Assembly (NCBI GenBank): GCA_013397435.1
Contig: VZRG01000540.1
Location: forward strand, 248,001-312,000
Direction: 5' to 3'
DNA length: 64,000 nucleotides
Source of the DNA: Erythrocercus mccallii
Lineage: Eukaryota > Chordata > Aves > Passeriformes > Dicruridae
Made by a program: the position numbers and the translations under genes. The notes below the pieces were generated by a model that saw only the letters and a program-made list of their open reading frames with translations, had not been told where the DNA came from and searched no databases. Position 1 is the stretch's first letter. Each line of letters starts with the position of its first letter. Of this stretch, positions 13,701 to 26,800 are shown piece after piece.

Positions 13701-15719
13701 GTAATTTCTACAGGGCACTGAACACCTTACTAATGATTAAAATCCAAAATACTTGTTTTAAAGGTTCATAATGTAAATGAAAAGCATAGGCTCAAGACAG
13801 ATTATGTGTGTAAGAAGCAAGCTAGTAGACAAAAAATTCTAGACATTGCTCTTTGGATATGGTATTTTTAGAGAAAAATAAAAATCAAGATTTCCTAAAA
13901 ATATAGAGAACAATCCCACCTATTAAAGCCACAACAAGAAAGCATTTTGGAATGTTCCGTGTTTCTCAGTTATGTTCTTTTGGGGTCTATTTTCATCCAC
14001 TTTTATGCAGAGCTTTCAGCCTGTGACTGAACTGAAGCTAGCCAATCTGTCTTTCTGGTTCATGTATATTAGCTCAGTGCTGTTAGGTTTGCTTCTCCAA
14101 AACAGCAGGGTGCTGGGATTTTTTAAAGGTTTCCACAGAAATTAAGAGGAGAAGCATATAATACCTTCAACTCAAATTTATTTCTTTTAATTCATTTTAT
14201 ATGCACTTGGGGCCTAAATAACTCAAGAGTAATTACTGAAAAGTAGCCTATTGTGTGACTTGCACCCCTTTGTGAGCAGCTATTGCCTTAACTCCAGATG
14301 CAGAGTGTTTTGTAACATGACTACGCTCCATATTCCCTTTGTGGAGCATACAGACAAGCAGTGGATCCATTTTTACTTGAATACAGAATTGCTAAGCATA
14401 TGTGTACAGTTACCCATTTATATAAAGGCCAGCAATCAATTACTGCTACTAGAAGGAGCACAGACGCAACACCTCACAAGTGTCTCTCTAAATAGAAGTA
14501 CCTCCCAAGCATACCCCAATAACAAATTAAAGTTGCTCCTGATAACACACTGTAGTCCTTAATATTTTGACTAATAAATGCCAACCTCTAGAAATGTGGG
14601 CTTGCATTACAGCAGCAATGACAGGCAAGAAATTTTAAGCATTCATTCAAGTTGCTGGTCTTTGTCCAAATTGTTACCACTAATAGTGTGGCTTGAAAAC
14701 TTTAAAACATACATTTGTTTGAACAGAGTTCACTTTGTGCAGGACAAAAAAGGCATCTCACACACAAAAAATTCAGACAGCTGCACAATGTACATATCAT
14801 TATTACAGGTCTACAAGGGCTGTGTGAAATACAAATCAATGTGCAAGGGTTATCAGAGTGAAAGGGCAAAAATGAGAAAAATCTGGAACCAGCTACCCAC
14901 ATTTCTCCGAGCTAGATAACTACATCTTTTCTCTCTTCATTTTTCCTGTCCATTACAAGCATCTGGAGAAAAAATTAATAAGGTGTGTTGGGAGGGGGGT
15001 TATGTCTGAAACCTTTTTCCTTTGCTTCAATAAGCTGGAAATGTCAGGATCTCTAACAGCTGAGATTTTTTCCTCCTCTGTGCAAAGAAAGGGGGATGGG
15101 CTTTTCCTTCCTTAGCACAGCGTTTGTTTGGTTTTTTTTATACAGAGACTGACACCTCTTTCTCTTAGAAACATTCTTTGATCAGAAAACACTTGTTAGG
15201 AAATTAGATTTTAGAAAAAAGAATTAAACTAGTACTGTTCTTGGGATGTTTTTTGTTTAGATTTTCTACGTAGTTTAAATCTACATAGCATTATGTAATA
15301 TAGATGGACACGCATCTGGCTGAACACACACATGCACTGTAATGTAGTCCCAGAATTAAATTTCTTTAATGTATATATTCGAATATATATAAAAGACACA
15401 AAGGCACAATCTACAACTCAAAAAATAGCTAATGGCAGAACTAGCATTATTCATGAAAACTCAATTCATTGTCCCTTTAGGAATATATATCACAGTACAA
15501 GACTTTATAACTGCACCACCTTCTATTTTTGCATGAGACCTTGACTCATTCTCCTTGCCTTCTTCACTCAGTATGTGATGGCATGAAGTCATGTCCTGGG
15601 TATAGGATTATTAACATCTTTCTGAGCATTATTGCCATCCTGTCACCAGATTAGCTGAATTATTCTCAAATATGAATGAGTATATCTGCCTGACACCACA
15701 AGAGTATTGAAAAAATAAC
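7791..15719. other. Long non-coding stretch without recognised genes or repeats
   Basis: About 8 kb of AT-rich DNA. A stop-free frame of 121 codons lies on the plus strand at 9134-9499. It opens with TTG rather than ATG and is Ser/Pro/Gln-rich with no recognisable domain. Other frames are shorter. At 12268-12297 the block TTTTTATAAA occurs twice in tandem-like fashion. A purine-rich patch lies near 8410-8460. I see no CpG island, tRNA or CR1 here. Confidence 0.5.
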
Positions 15720-15737
15720 AATAATAATAATAATAAT
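15720..15737. repeat. (AAT)6 microsatellite
   Basis: Six uninterrupted AAT trinucleotides follow an A-rich lead. It is a simple repeat likely to be length-polymorphic, with no coding context. Confidence 0.9.
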
Positions 15738-16338
15738 ACCATATAACTCAGGAATTAATGAGATATTAAAACAAAAATTTTCTATTTAGAAGAGTTTGTC
15801 AGCTGAAGAATCTAGTTTAAGACATATGGAACCAGATGTCTTGGAATAACAAATGTTTTAGAGATCTTTGTGTATACAAATGCAGCAACAATTAGTTGTG
15901 TCTGTAGGCAGTCAACATTCCTGTGAACCTGTAACAGCATCCTATGTTAAGCTCCCTATGTATAAGAAGGGCCAAGAATGGCCTATACAAGACTGAACAA
16001 GAGTAAAACTGTGGGTTTAAACAGTGCTTGCTTAGGCACAAAAGAAAAGTGTGGAGAACTGTAATCACAGATTAAAATTGCATTACTTAACACCTCTTGA
16101 GCCAGAAAGTTGCTCTTCTTTGCTACAACTCCTTGGCTCTTTGTCCATGCTCATTACAAGATTAGGTTGTTTAGAAAATACTCTTTAATAAATATGTTTC
16201 AAGCAAGTGCATAACCTATCTGATGCACTAAATAAAAGTAGTGCTGAAGCAAAATAATTTTTTTGAAAGTTATATACTTGTTTAAATAAACAGCAATATT
16301 TTTAAAATAGAAGATACAAATACCCTATAACTGGGTTG
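15738..16338. other. Non-coding stretch, nothing recognised
   Basis: AT-rich DNA up to the CR1 tail. Only very short open frames are present. Confidence 0.55.
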
Positions 16339-16612
16339 TAGAATCGTAGAACCAGATAAATGCTTGAGTTGGAAAAATCTTCTAATTCCATCTCCCCTTT
16401 CACAGGCAGGGATACCTTTCACTAGATCAACTTGCTCAGGGCCCCAGTCTGGCCTTGAACTCTTGCAGGGAGGGGGCAGCCACCACCTCTCTGGGCAACT
16501 TCTCCCAGTCTGGACTCATGTCTAGGATTGCCCCAAACCAGATGCAGTACCATACACCTGGATTTGTTAAAGTTCATGGTGTTCTCGTGGGCCCACTTCT
16601 CAAGCTTTTCTA
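16339..16612 (-). mobile_element. CR1 LINE fragment, 5'-truncated with internal deletion
   Basis: Read on the minus strand, this ends in the CR1 3' signature; on the plus strand it starts TAGAATCGTAGAACCAG and continues into TTGAGTTGGAAAAATC. The 3' untranslated part runs to about 16510. It is then joined directly to sequence encoding the ORF2 stretch FNKSRCMVLHLVWGNPRH (minus strand, about 16530-16590), which corresponds to a conserved block well upstream of the ORF2 C-terminus in CR1 proteins. The several hundred bases normally between the two are missing. CR1 ORF2 encodes endonuclease and reverse transcriptase; this copy is dead. Confidence 0.85.
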
Positions 16613-17125
16613 TCATACTATTATACCATACAAATTAGGAAAAACTATTTCCTGATAAAGAGGCATGTTTCAATGGTAAACATATTTTCTACAATATTCT
16701 GTAACTGGGATATCTTTGAATACCAGATTCAAAACTTCTGCTTGAAAATTTGCTACTTCATAAGAGATAGACATTTGGTTTCTAGTCAACTGTCTTAATT
16801 AACATACAGAAAACAAGTGAATTAAAATTACTTAAATATCTTTTAAGTGGTATTTTCTTGCTTTTCAGACCTTCTAGTCACAAAGTAAAATTCTTCCATG
16901 TCCCACAGAAAGGATTACAACCAATAATACTATCATATGGAACTAAATATGTCCAACATGGTCTTTGACAAGTCCACAATACGAATTTTGCTCATTTGGA
17001 CCAAACAGGTAATGAGGCATTACAATAAATAATCCATTTTTATGTAAATGTAATATATGTCTTACAAAGACATTGCAGAGCAAACAAATATGCAGTTTCA
17101 GGAAGAGTGAACTAGGATGAAATTT
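16613..17125. other. Spacer between two CR1 fragments
   Basis: AT-rich DNA between two minus-strand CR1 tails. No CR1 similarity, gene or other repeat is recognisable inside it. Confidence 0.5.
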
Positions 17126-17232
17126 TCACAGAATCATAGAATCATTTATGTTGGAAAAAACTTTAAGTTCATCAAATCCAACCATAAACCTAATATGACA
17201 AATTCTCCACTAACTATGTTCTTAAGCACCAT
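17126..17232 (-). mobile_element. Short CR1 LINE 3' end
   Basis: On the plus strand the element opens TCACAGAATCATAGAATC, then TTGGAAAAAAC, TCCAACCATAAACCTAAT and CCACTAACTATGTTCTTAAG. This is the usual order of the CR1 3' untranslated region read backwards. Similarity is lost after about 17232, so it is a very short, 5'-truncated, diverged copy of about 107 bases. Confidence 0.8.
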
Positions 17233-18528
17233 TACTCTCAATCAGTCCAACCACTCAGCCGTGAGTCATTTTTGCAATCTTCTTCTATCTATGGCTCCTG
17301 TAACTACACAGGCCAGTGCCTGAACTGGAAGAAGGGCTTCAGCTCTCTCCCCAGCACATCTTCTGAGAAAAAGAAAGGCATCTGGACATGCCTCATTCAG
17401 CCATGTGCTGAATTTGATATCTGTTTAGAGAAAAGACATATATGCCTTATTAATGTGTATTGTCCATGTTCACTTGGAACGCGTAGGTTTACAACAGAGC
17501 ATTCAATTTAAGAAAGGCCACCAGTGTCTCAATGAGATACTGATGTTTCTCTTTTCTAAGCCTTGGGCTTTATAGGTCAGCTTCCTAGTGAATAAGAAGT
17601 AAAAAATCAGGGACAATCTGGGAATACTATAGTTTACATACTTAGTTCCATACATGAACAAACACTGATTGAGTAGTGGCTGAATTGGATATAGGTACTG
17701 TACATCTCTACTTCAGACTTCTTTATATGACAGCAAAGTACAGTTGGCTGAAAGCAACTTTGTCTGAAAACTTAAGGATATTGCAGCAGCATAAGGCAAA
17801 CATCTCTTTCACCCCTGTCATTCCCTCCAATGAGGTACAGTGGGTTTTGCATTTCTTCCCAAGACTGAACATTTGCTCAAACACAGAAAAATAACTTGGC
17901 AGATGTGTACAACAGCACCACCTGGTGATTCCCTGCAAGAACCACCTGCTATCCCAGCACTGGTGTTATAAAACTAAAATTATCTGAGGAGCGCTTAAAA
18001 TACTTAAACACTGATGCTGATCTGTATAAACTATTCTACATCCTAAATTCTTTGTATACTGTTTTGAAATTATTCTTAGAATAATGTGTTCTTTCAATGA
18101 TTCCTGAGTAAGCTCAAGGGAGAAACAAATTTTTGAACCAGAGTTGAACATATCAAAAAGAAGGTTTTTGCACCATTAAGAGATTCACTGATGATTTTAA
18201 AATGAAGATGATATTTTTTAATCATTTAGTTTAAAAAGTATCATTATTGTTTAAATTAATCTCTTGCAGCAAAATGATTCTGATTTAATTGGGAAAAAAA
18301 ATGTTTTAAGATAACTTTAGCCTGATTCTGAGCAAAGAAGCCTTTCCTAAGACATGTATTCCATGAACATAAAAAAAAAATTGTAGGATTGTACACAGCA
18401 CAAAGTTCCCAGGTTGACAAAAAACTGCCAGGAATGAACTTCCCAATAAAATAAAAAAAACCACACATTTTTTCATTTTTTAATATGTCACACCTCAAGT
18501 AGTGAAATATCTTAGCTATTCCTTGAGC
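17233..18528. other. Non-coding stretch, nothing recognised
   Basis: No repeat family or exon was recognised. Frames up to 105 codons (minus strand, 18256-18573) are low-complexity, because a run of lysines arises from the T run at the next feature. Confidence 0.5.
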
Positions 18529-18548
18529 TTTTTTTTTTTTTTTTTTTT
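18529..18548. repeat. Poly(T) homopolymer, 20 bases
   Basis: A run of 20 T. It could be the poly(A) tail of a minus-strand retrocopy, but no recognisable transcript sequence follows at 18549 onward, so it is recorded only as a homopolymer. Confidence 0.9.
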
Positions 18549-18816
18549 GCCTGTACAAGGATATTTTACACAATACATGTCTAAAGTTGAATGTGGCCTT
18601 AGGGACATAAATACTTCAGATGTACCAAAACTTGGGCATATATAGAACACACAGAATTTCACTTTTAAAAGGAAGATTAACATCAGTGAACAGCAAGATT
18701 AGATTAATTCTAAGTCTTTGACCTCCCTTGCTGAAGACAATGGAAAATGTCCATTAACCAAACTAAGGCTAAAAAATCCATGTATGTAAACATGTCTGTG
18801 TATGTCTACATATCCC
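18549..18816. other. Non-coding stretch with one dispersed motif copy
   Basis: CTGAAGACAATGG (18731-18743) followed by TCCATTAA is a possible diverged copy of the palindromic CCATTGAAGTCAATGG-type motif. Nothing else was recognised. Confidence 0.35.
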
Positions 18817-18832
18817 TACATATGCATATGTA
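18817..18832. repeat. Perfect 16-bp palindrome
   Basis: TACATATGCATATGTA reads the same on both strands. It sits in a stretch of alternating purines and pyrimidines (about 18777-18840), which can favour cruciform or left-handed DNA. It contains the octamer-like core ATGCAT. Function is unknown. Confidence 0.9.
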
Positions 18833-19068
18833 TATTTATTTCCATGGATATGTGTTGAATGACCTTAGAAGAAATCAGGCTTTCTAAAATTAAGATGATG
18901 ATGGATGATGGTTTTACAATGGGCTCCTTTGCTACTCCAAAATTTGTGTGTCACAATGTGCTAAAAAGCATAAAAAAAAGTAATTAAGGTCAACATTTAA
19001 AAAAACGGAAATGTCTAAGACTTGCTTTTTGACAGCAGTCCTAACCCTCATCAGAGACAGATCAATCT
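18833..19068. other. Short non-coding spacer
   Basis: AT-rich DNA, nothing recognised. Confidence 0.5.
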
Positions 19069-19086
19069 GCAGCAGCAGCAGCAGCA
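19069..19086. repeat. (GCA)6 / (CAG)n microsatellite
   Basis: Six tandem GCA units. In one frame they read as a glutamine run, but the frame has no other coding signs, so it is treated as a simple repeat. Confidence 0.85.
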
Positions 19087-22000
19087 AGCAGCTATTGAGT
19101 GCCAGCGGATGGGGCCAGAGCCATGGGAAGTGCAGGGCTGCATCTCTCACATCCACAGCTGCTGCATTCCTGTGCTCAGGACTGAGCCACACACACTACT
19201 TCTTGTCAGCAAGGCTATCATCAGTTTGACTTTTTGTCTCCTTATCTTTGTTTGGCATCTTCATTTACATAGATCAAATTATCCCCTCTGCATGTGTGCA
19301 TTATTTTAAATGTCTGAGGTTTGTTTAGTTTTAACTAAATTTTTGATTCCAAAGATTCACTGGAAATGCCTTGAGGTAACCAGGACCTGAGCAGGATAAA
19401 TGGTGTTTTCAAGTATGTATGATGTGTATGGGTGGATAACCTCTCTTTAGTAAGATCTAAGACTTGGTTACCTCATGACATCCAGCCAGGACAAAGTGGC
19501 CTGAACTAATATTGCTCTAAGATGAAAAGTCCTTCAGTGTAGCACTGCACTATGAAAGGATCCATGCTTCAATTGGGAGAAGCAAAACACAGTCAGAACC
19601 ACAGTAATTGGCACACCCAGACCCACTCGACACTGACTGCTGCACTACATGAGATTGTGCAGCTATCCTGCATCCTGCAGCTTCAGCCTGACCTGAACCT
19701 TTGTTGGGAGTGTGAGCTTACAGTACTATATCATGAAATTGTCTCCAGTCAGATATAACCCAGTTGCTTTATTTTCTTTGAGAAAAGAAATATCCTCATC
19801 TCTACTGCAATTTCCAAATTTTTCTGTGACATTTACAGGAGCAGATTCAACCTGGCTGCCAGATAGAGGTGCCTGTATGATACCATTGTTGCTCTTCATC
19901 CTACAGCTGAGCTCCACAAGGACAGGAGGTGGTCCCAGGGCAGTGACTGCTCATGCTGTGGTACCCACAGTGGCCCACAAGACCTATATGGCAATAGGAA
20001 AATAAAAAACTAAAAGACTTCATTTTCCTCTGTGGCCATGGGACTCAGCACACTGGAGACAAAATATGAGCTGTAGGGAATATGTGGGATCTCCTGCCCT
20101 GTGTGGACATATGGCTTTTTGATTGTTCTCTTTCTGGTAACTCATCTCCCCTTACTACATTTGGAAACATTAAAATACCTTAATCTAGTATATAAACTGT
20201 AACAACTTCATTTTAGTAGTTTAGAGTATACAGAAATCTTAAATATGGATCTGCATTTTTCTAATACTTTTTGTGTCATCTGTCTCACTCACATTCTGTT
20301 GTTATCTACATTTTCTGTGCTCTGTTTTCACAACTCATTTTCACCTTCCCACATGCAGGATATCTCTGGCAAGGGACATTTATATTGTAAGTAACCTGAA
20401 AGTTTAAGTTTGCACTTATTGCACTAAAACTGTCAGAAGCCTTATTGCAATGGGGAAATGCGCAGCCCTCTACGGCCTTGAAAACACAATGTAATGTACA
20501 TGGGACCTGCAGTCTGTTAAATCCCCCAAGTACACAATTCTGCCATTCTCTACATTCATGTTTGGCTAAAAAAACTAAACTTTTATTTTGTTCTACAAAA
20601 CAAACTTGAAATGCAAATGAAGGCCTAGAAGAGAGCATGGGTCTGTTTGCACATGATTCAATGGTGACTTTAAGGAAGAGAACTGTCTTATTTTAGGATA
20701 GGAGAGAAAAAGTGTCACTGAGACTCACCATCTGATTCAATCAGGGAACCAGCTTTAATACTAATGTGGCATTACTTTGCATGTTTCCCTTCAAATAAAA
20801 ATAAATAAAAAGTGCAAGTAGGTAAACATAAAAGAGACTTGGGTTTGGCAGCAAGAAGGGCTTCTGGGGAGATCTAAAATTTTACAGTGTATGCTTAATA
20901 AAAATGTTTCTTCTTAAGAAAAAGAGGAGTTGCTGTACTCTGGTTGGACACTTCCCCTGAGGATCTTGAAAGAAACCCTGGCAGATGAAGTGCAGTCTCA
21001 CAAGGGAGTCTCAGTAGATGGCACTCCTCCCCCTGAGTGAACACTGGGGCTCAGAAATGGATTAGAAGCTCTTCTAAGGGGAAGGGGTCAAAATGTCTTC
21101 TATAATATTTGGGATTTAATATACACATGTACACAAAAACATTTATATTCAAGCTGTAAATAAGTATAAAACTTAAACAGTCTAGGACCCAACTTGCCTG
21201 AAGATACCTTTCTCCATATGTCTCAGTGTGACCCATTTCCTTCTAACTCCGGCTGTGGTGGTTGGAGTAACAGATGCTGTGGGGCCTGGAATGGACCAGA
21301 GGAGCAGACCACAGGCTATTGCAATACAAAAATGCTTTTTAATATGAGGGGAATCTGTTAAATCTTCCTGTTTGCACAGGACATGACAAATGCAGTTCTT
21401 TAGTTGCCTTATTTGGATAATTTCCATTTAAAAATATAAAATCAACCTCTTGTTCTACACAGGAGATGATTGCAAGGTTAGATAGGTAAATTTTGTAGTT
21501 GTATAGAATTTTTAATGATTTTATTATGTTTAGAACCAAAAGTCCACAATAAGCAATCACTATTAATATATACAGGGGAAGTAATATATTTAAATCTTGC
21601 TAAGTCAGTTCTCATGTCAGAAATATTAGTTTACACTGCAGTTCCTCAGGATGGATTTTCCATATATTTTACTCCGCTGAACAACATTTTCCTAATACTT
21701 GCTGAAGGACTTATGAATCCATAAAGGTAGTTCACATACCTCTATGCTATCTTCCAAATCAGAGTTTGGAAGGAAATTGTAAAGTCTAATGACAAATAAT
21801 CTCAAGAGGGAAAAGTAAGAAGATCTAGAAAATAAAGAATTGTTGGAACAGATATCAGAATTTTCCATTGCAAATTATCACCACAAACCGGCTGTCTGGG
21901 AAGCACTCCAACCTGATGTTGGGTTCTCTTTGATAACGTGGTGTTTCTAAGCAACATTTCTAGTCAGTCTGTATGTATGAGTGGTCAGCCACCACTTAGA

Positions 22001-23860
22001 AACTTCAAACATGAATTTCTTTTGTTAGATGCAGATTCAATTTGCTGTTTGGTTTTCATATGAAAAATACAGCCGGCTTTTTAAGATACAGTTTTTAAAA
22101 AGGGGTAAAAAGGAAGCAGTGCTAAATATCGTAATACATTTCAACACATATAGCAACACGTTTAATTTATTCAGTACTACATCAATGAACCCCTTTTTAG
22201 TTCTTAAGCTAAGCAGATGGGTATTCAGGTAGCATGTGTTAAAGTTGTCAAGAATTTATATTCTAATTCCTTTCACATAACAGCCAAAGGCACTTCTTAC
22301 ATAAGAATGACAGTGATAACAATTAGCTGGTCTCTTCAGTCAATATGTTTCCACTACAATCCTAGATTAAATATTTTTCAGAATTTGGACCTGCTGAACT
22401 AGAATTTCTGAAGTTCATTTCTTTCAAACTTTGTATGTGAAAAATATGTGAATTCCAATCCTACAGAGTCCACAGACTGCCTGTCCAGCTTGTATTTATG
22501 CTTTGCACACATTCAAGTGCAAGGCATATATATGATTAGATAATTCATAATTTAATTTGGAAACTGTTCCTATCTCACCCAAAAATAATTATAGTTTGAT
22601 ATGTAGGGTTTATATCACTGATAAATAAAGAACAGGCATGTTCCTGTGAAGCAAGCAATAATCAGTTCTGCAACAGACAGGCTCTCTCATCCTAACAGTA
22701 GAAGGGACCAGACCAGTTCCTGGCTCATGGACCTAGACAGAGACCTGTAGGCTGCTAGCAAGAATGGGAATACAATGGAGCCACAGGAGATCATAGTGTT
22801 CTGTGAAGTTAGGCACCATTTCCTGTGGCTTTGCGTGCCTCTCAAAGAGACTGACTGCAGATCATTGGCAAGGACAGTTGCATTCCACACTCATTGCACT
22901 CCACATTCAGGCAGAAAATATTTTAGATTTCTATAAAATCATCCTATCAAAACGAATATATTTTATCAACTCAGATCTGGAATACATGCATCCTACTAGC
23001 GCTAATTATAACAAAACATATGGTGAAACAGCATTTTAGATTGAGACAGTTTGGGGAATTTCTCTACTATGATTTCTTCTTGACACTGGAATCTTATGGA
23101 CATCTGTCAGGATGTAAGTTCCAGCAGGAATGTGGCACACTCCACTCCTTCTGATCCTTTTCTTCCATATTGACATAAAACCCACAGTAGGTGACAGAAA
23201 AGTTGCTTGCACCTGGTTTGCAGCTAAAAATACTGAGCCATTAAACTTTGATGATCCTCCATTTAAATGGAGCACACTTGGATAAAAGATGGCAGCTATC
23301 CAGAGCAAATGATTATTTCAAGTCTGATTCCCAGGAAAGATAGTAATTGAACTACAGATTAGTTACAAAGAAGCAGATCATGTGATACACCTTATCTAGA
23401 GATACCTGAGGTACAGCAAGAGACTTAAAGATGTTGTTTCCTCTGAGATTACTTCAGAAGAAAGAAAGAGGGAGGAAACAGGACAGAGAAAAACCCAGGG
23501 GTTCAGACCTGAAGCTGAAGAAGTGTCATAGACAAGCCAGGAAATTCTAACCAAAGGAGAGAACCATCCAGGTTAAAAAGGAAACTTAAGCAGAAGGCTG
23601 AATGTGGAAATGTTTTGTCCATGGATGTGTGCTTCTAATGCTAGCTGACAGAAAATGACAAAATCTTTATCACACATTTGTTCACCTCAGCTATTTCATA
23701 TCTTTGATAGAATAAACTGTGGGTTTATGTCGACCATAATGTGGAGTTCTGGGACAAGATATGCATAGAGAAGTAGGGGAGGAGGCAATGGGCTCTAGGA
23801 GTCTTCCTTTTCTGAAACAATAGCAGATAAAGAACATATCAAAGAAGTCTGCCAAAAAGA
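19087..23860. other. Non-coding stretch, nothing recognised
   Basis: About 4.8 kb of unique-looking DNA. The longest frames are about 110 codons (minus strand, 20306-20638) with no recognised domains. A weak inverted pair CTGTGGT / ACCACAG flanks 21253-21314. No CR1, SINE or LTR similarity was seen. Confidence 0.5.
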
Positions 23861-23892
23861 GAGGCTAAATCATACTGAGGCTAAATCATATG
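23861..23892. repeat. 16-bp tandem duplication
   Basis: GAGGCTAAATCATA occurs twice at a 16-base period, with differences only in the last two bases of the unit. It is a small local duplication. Confidence 0.8.
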
Positions 23893-26800
23893 AAAGCTTA
23901 AAACATTTAGATATCTTGTAATATTACCCAAACACAGCAGCTTGGAATGTACAACGAGAACTGAGCTTTATCAAGGCTATGACACACACAGTCCTAGTAA
24001 AATTAATTCATCTAGCCTGCAGCTATGTGTTCCTTTCTTAGCACACTGGCTCCCCTTGTTATAAGTCACAAGAGTATTTCTGTCACAGGCTCTCCCTTTC
24101 ACAACAGCCAGTCTTCACACAGGCCTCAATTTTGACTGCTCTTGTGAATCATGCCAAGGTGCAATAGATGGAGACATGGGGCCTTTTTGACCTTCTCTAA
24201 AGCACCCATCAGAGACCCAAGCAGTCCATGGACTTCCTGAGTGCAGCAGGAAAACCATCTAGTGCAACTTTTTGCATTTCATGGCCATGTGAAAACATGA
24301 TGGATCACAGGTGCAGGCAGCTTCCCTCCCTAGGTCTGGCTGCAGGCACTGGGGACACCTGTCCCTACAGCACCAGTGTATCAGCATTTTATGCCTTTTT
24401 GCACCAGAGCTGGGTGAGGTGTGTTTTTCTCAATGTGCCTGAAGTTCTCTGTATCTTCATGGAAAATCTCCTTTGGAAATTTACTGAAACTATGGAGGAT
24501 CTGTATCATACAGTCAACATGTCATCTTTTAACATTCAACAGGAGTAGAACTTAGGTGGCATAGAATTTAAAATCCTGAAGTAAAAAAAAGTAAATAAAA
24601 GGATGTTGATTTAAGACCACAAGCCCTGGAAAATACAGGTGGAGCTTCACGAAAAAAAAGGTTATAAAAGAAATTCATCTGTAGAAAATTCATCACAAAG
24701 ACACTGAATGAATTCTCAAATAAAGGAAGCATTCCCAGCCATTAATTAATCTATGTAGACTATTTTTCAACTTTTTTTTTTTAAGCTGGTGCTGACTTCC
24801 GTGAGCAGTGGGTTCCATGAGCATATTTGCCCACAAATATGTTCGTCACCAAATGCTATGAAGAGATCTGTGTGACAGGGACTTCCCAGGACAGACCTCA
24901 AGAGCATCACAGAAATCAAACCCAAGGTCCATCTAGGAATTTCTTTAAAGAGCAGCAAAAAGTAGAAAAATGGTTAAAGAAAGTTCAAGTGCAAAGAAAA
25001 AAATATGGTATTTTGTCTGTTACATCATTACAGCTTCTAGTGCTGTGTAGATAAGTGACTTCATAAGCCAGATGTTCTAACTTTGTGGTTAACACTGCTT
25101 GATCGATTTTCTGCTCCGGATTTTAACTGGTCACTACATCTGTGGTTCAGACCATGGGCTCACTTCATTTCCTTCTCTTATAAGCGTTTCCATGCTTTCT
25201 ATCATGCAGGCCACTACGCTTGAAATAACTTTGCCTATTACTTCATTTGATTCTTCCCATCTTAAAATGCAGCATTGCTCCAGAAAACTTCTGGGAAAGT
25301 AGCAATGAAAAGATTAATGAATGTAACTTTCAAATTGTGCATGTGCTCAAAAGCTTGATCCAGAATCCCTTTGCTGACTAAGCAAAAAACCAACATAGAT
25401 TTGAGTCATATATACTCTACCTCCAATGTGATTTTGTTGTGAGAGATGCCAGAAAATTTCATGGCACTTGAAAACTCAAAAGTGATATAAATTAGGTTTG
25501 AAAATGAGATCCTATATTACTGAGGTTTGTTCCCTGATTTAATTAAAGCAACAGTGTTTTCATTGCAAGTACAAACAGTTGTTAATTTGACAATGACATT
25601 TGGAATTATATTTACGCAATGTGCATCAGAATATTTTTGCCAGTTAACATGCTTGGTGAATATTCACAAAAATCTAGTATATAGCCAGAACAGAGTTTAA
25701 TATTATAGTACCAATAAACATTACGGTCTCTTTTGATAACCTTCATCAATCTCACCAGTCCATGATTATGCCATTCAATACAGTGAAAAGAGCAGAATCA
25801 TTAATTTTTCACAAAGTCATTCAAACATCTTTAGGTGTTTGATAGATTTGTCTCTTGCCGTTGCCTGTAAATACAAAATCAAGAGATCAGCATTCTATAC
25901 CATAAATGACACCCAAAACTTTAAATTCACAAGATGGATCAATCTTAAAAGACTCTTTCACATCTTTGAAAATGGGGTCAAAATGATCTATGTCACAACT
26001 GATCAGTACATTTGTCATCCCCTTTCTTTATTTCCTCCAAAATATCTTGATCAGATAGCATAGGATGAAGCCATCCTTACTGGGAGCTTTTCATTTCCTT
26101 TACCTGACAGCTGTTGCTCAGAAAAAAAACATTTTCTTGGACTGCACTTATATGCCCCAGCATGTACATCAACACAGTATCCCAAGTATCAGCTCTTTCT
26201 GCTTGGTTCCTGCAGCTCCTTTTAAGCTCTTATTTTTAGTCTGAAGACCTTGATTATCTTTCCTTGCTCACCTCAGTATTCACCATGACATCTTCTTCAT
26301 CTCTCCAGGACCCATAAGATGTAAGCCCTTCAGAAACTCTTCATAGCCTGCAATGGGAAGCTTCTTGAGGATGCCAACATGACAGCTAGCCTGCCTTCTG
26401 GTTTATCCAATTATTGTTCCATGGAGAAGCTTGTATACCATCCTCTTACACTCCCACTTCAAGCCTTTTCCTGCACTTAACTGTCTTGGTCTGTTGTTCT
26501 TCCTTGTCAGTTTTAAAAAGTTCATTCCTCCTCCTATCTTTCCCATCCTACTCTCCCATCTCTCAGATTTTGCCAGAATATCTTCTGATGTCCCCAGAGA
26601 GTCCCCTCACCAGCAAATGATTTTCAAAAAAAATTCTGCAAGTCTATGACCATCCTGCCCCTCTCTTTGCAGTTATTAGATTCAACATTCTTAATCAATT
26701 CCAGTTGAGGTGCAAATGTTCAACCACAGGAAATTACATTTTGGTTTATTTGGCATCCCTCTGACAAATACTCCTCTACTTCACAGGACTGTACAGGGTA

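Noticed and set aside
18529..18548. T20 run as the tail of a minus-strand processed pseudogene
   Set aside because: No polyadenylation signal or transcript-like sequence follows on the right side.
19022..19309. Frame with a polyglutamine run
   Set aside because: The run is only the (GCA)6 microsatellite. The rest of the frame shows no protein features.
24827..25054. Plus-strand 75-codon frame with a basic C-terminal part
   Set aside because: It has no recognised family, a frame length expected by chance, and no splice-site context.
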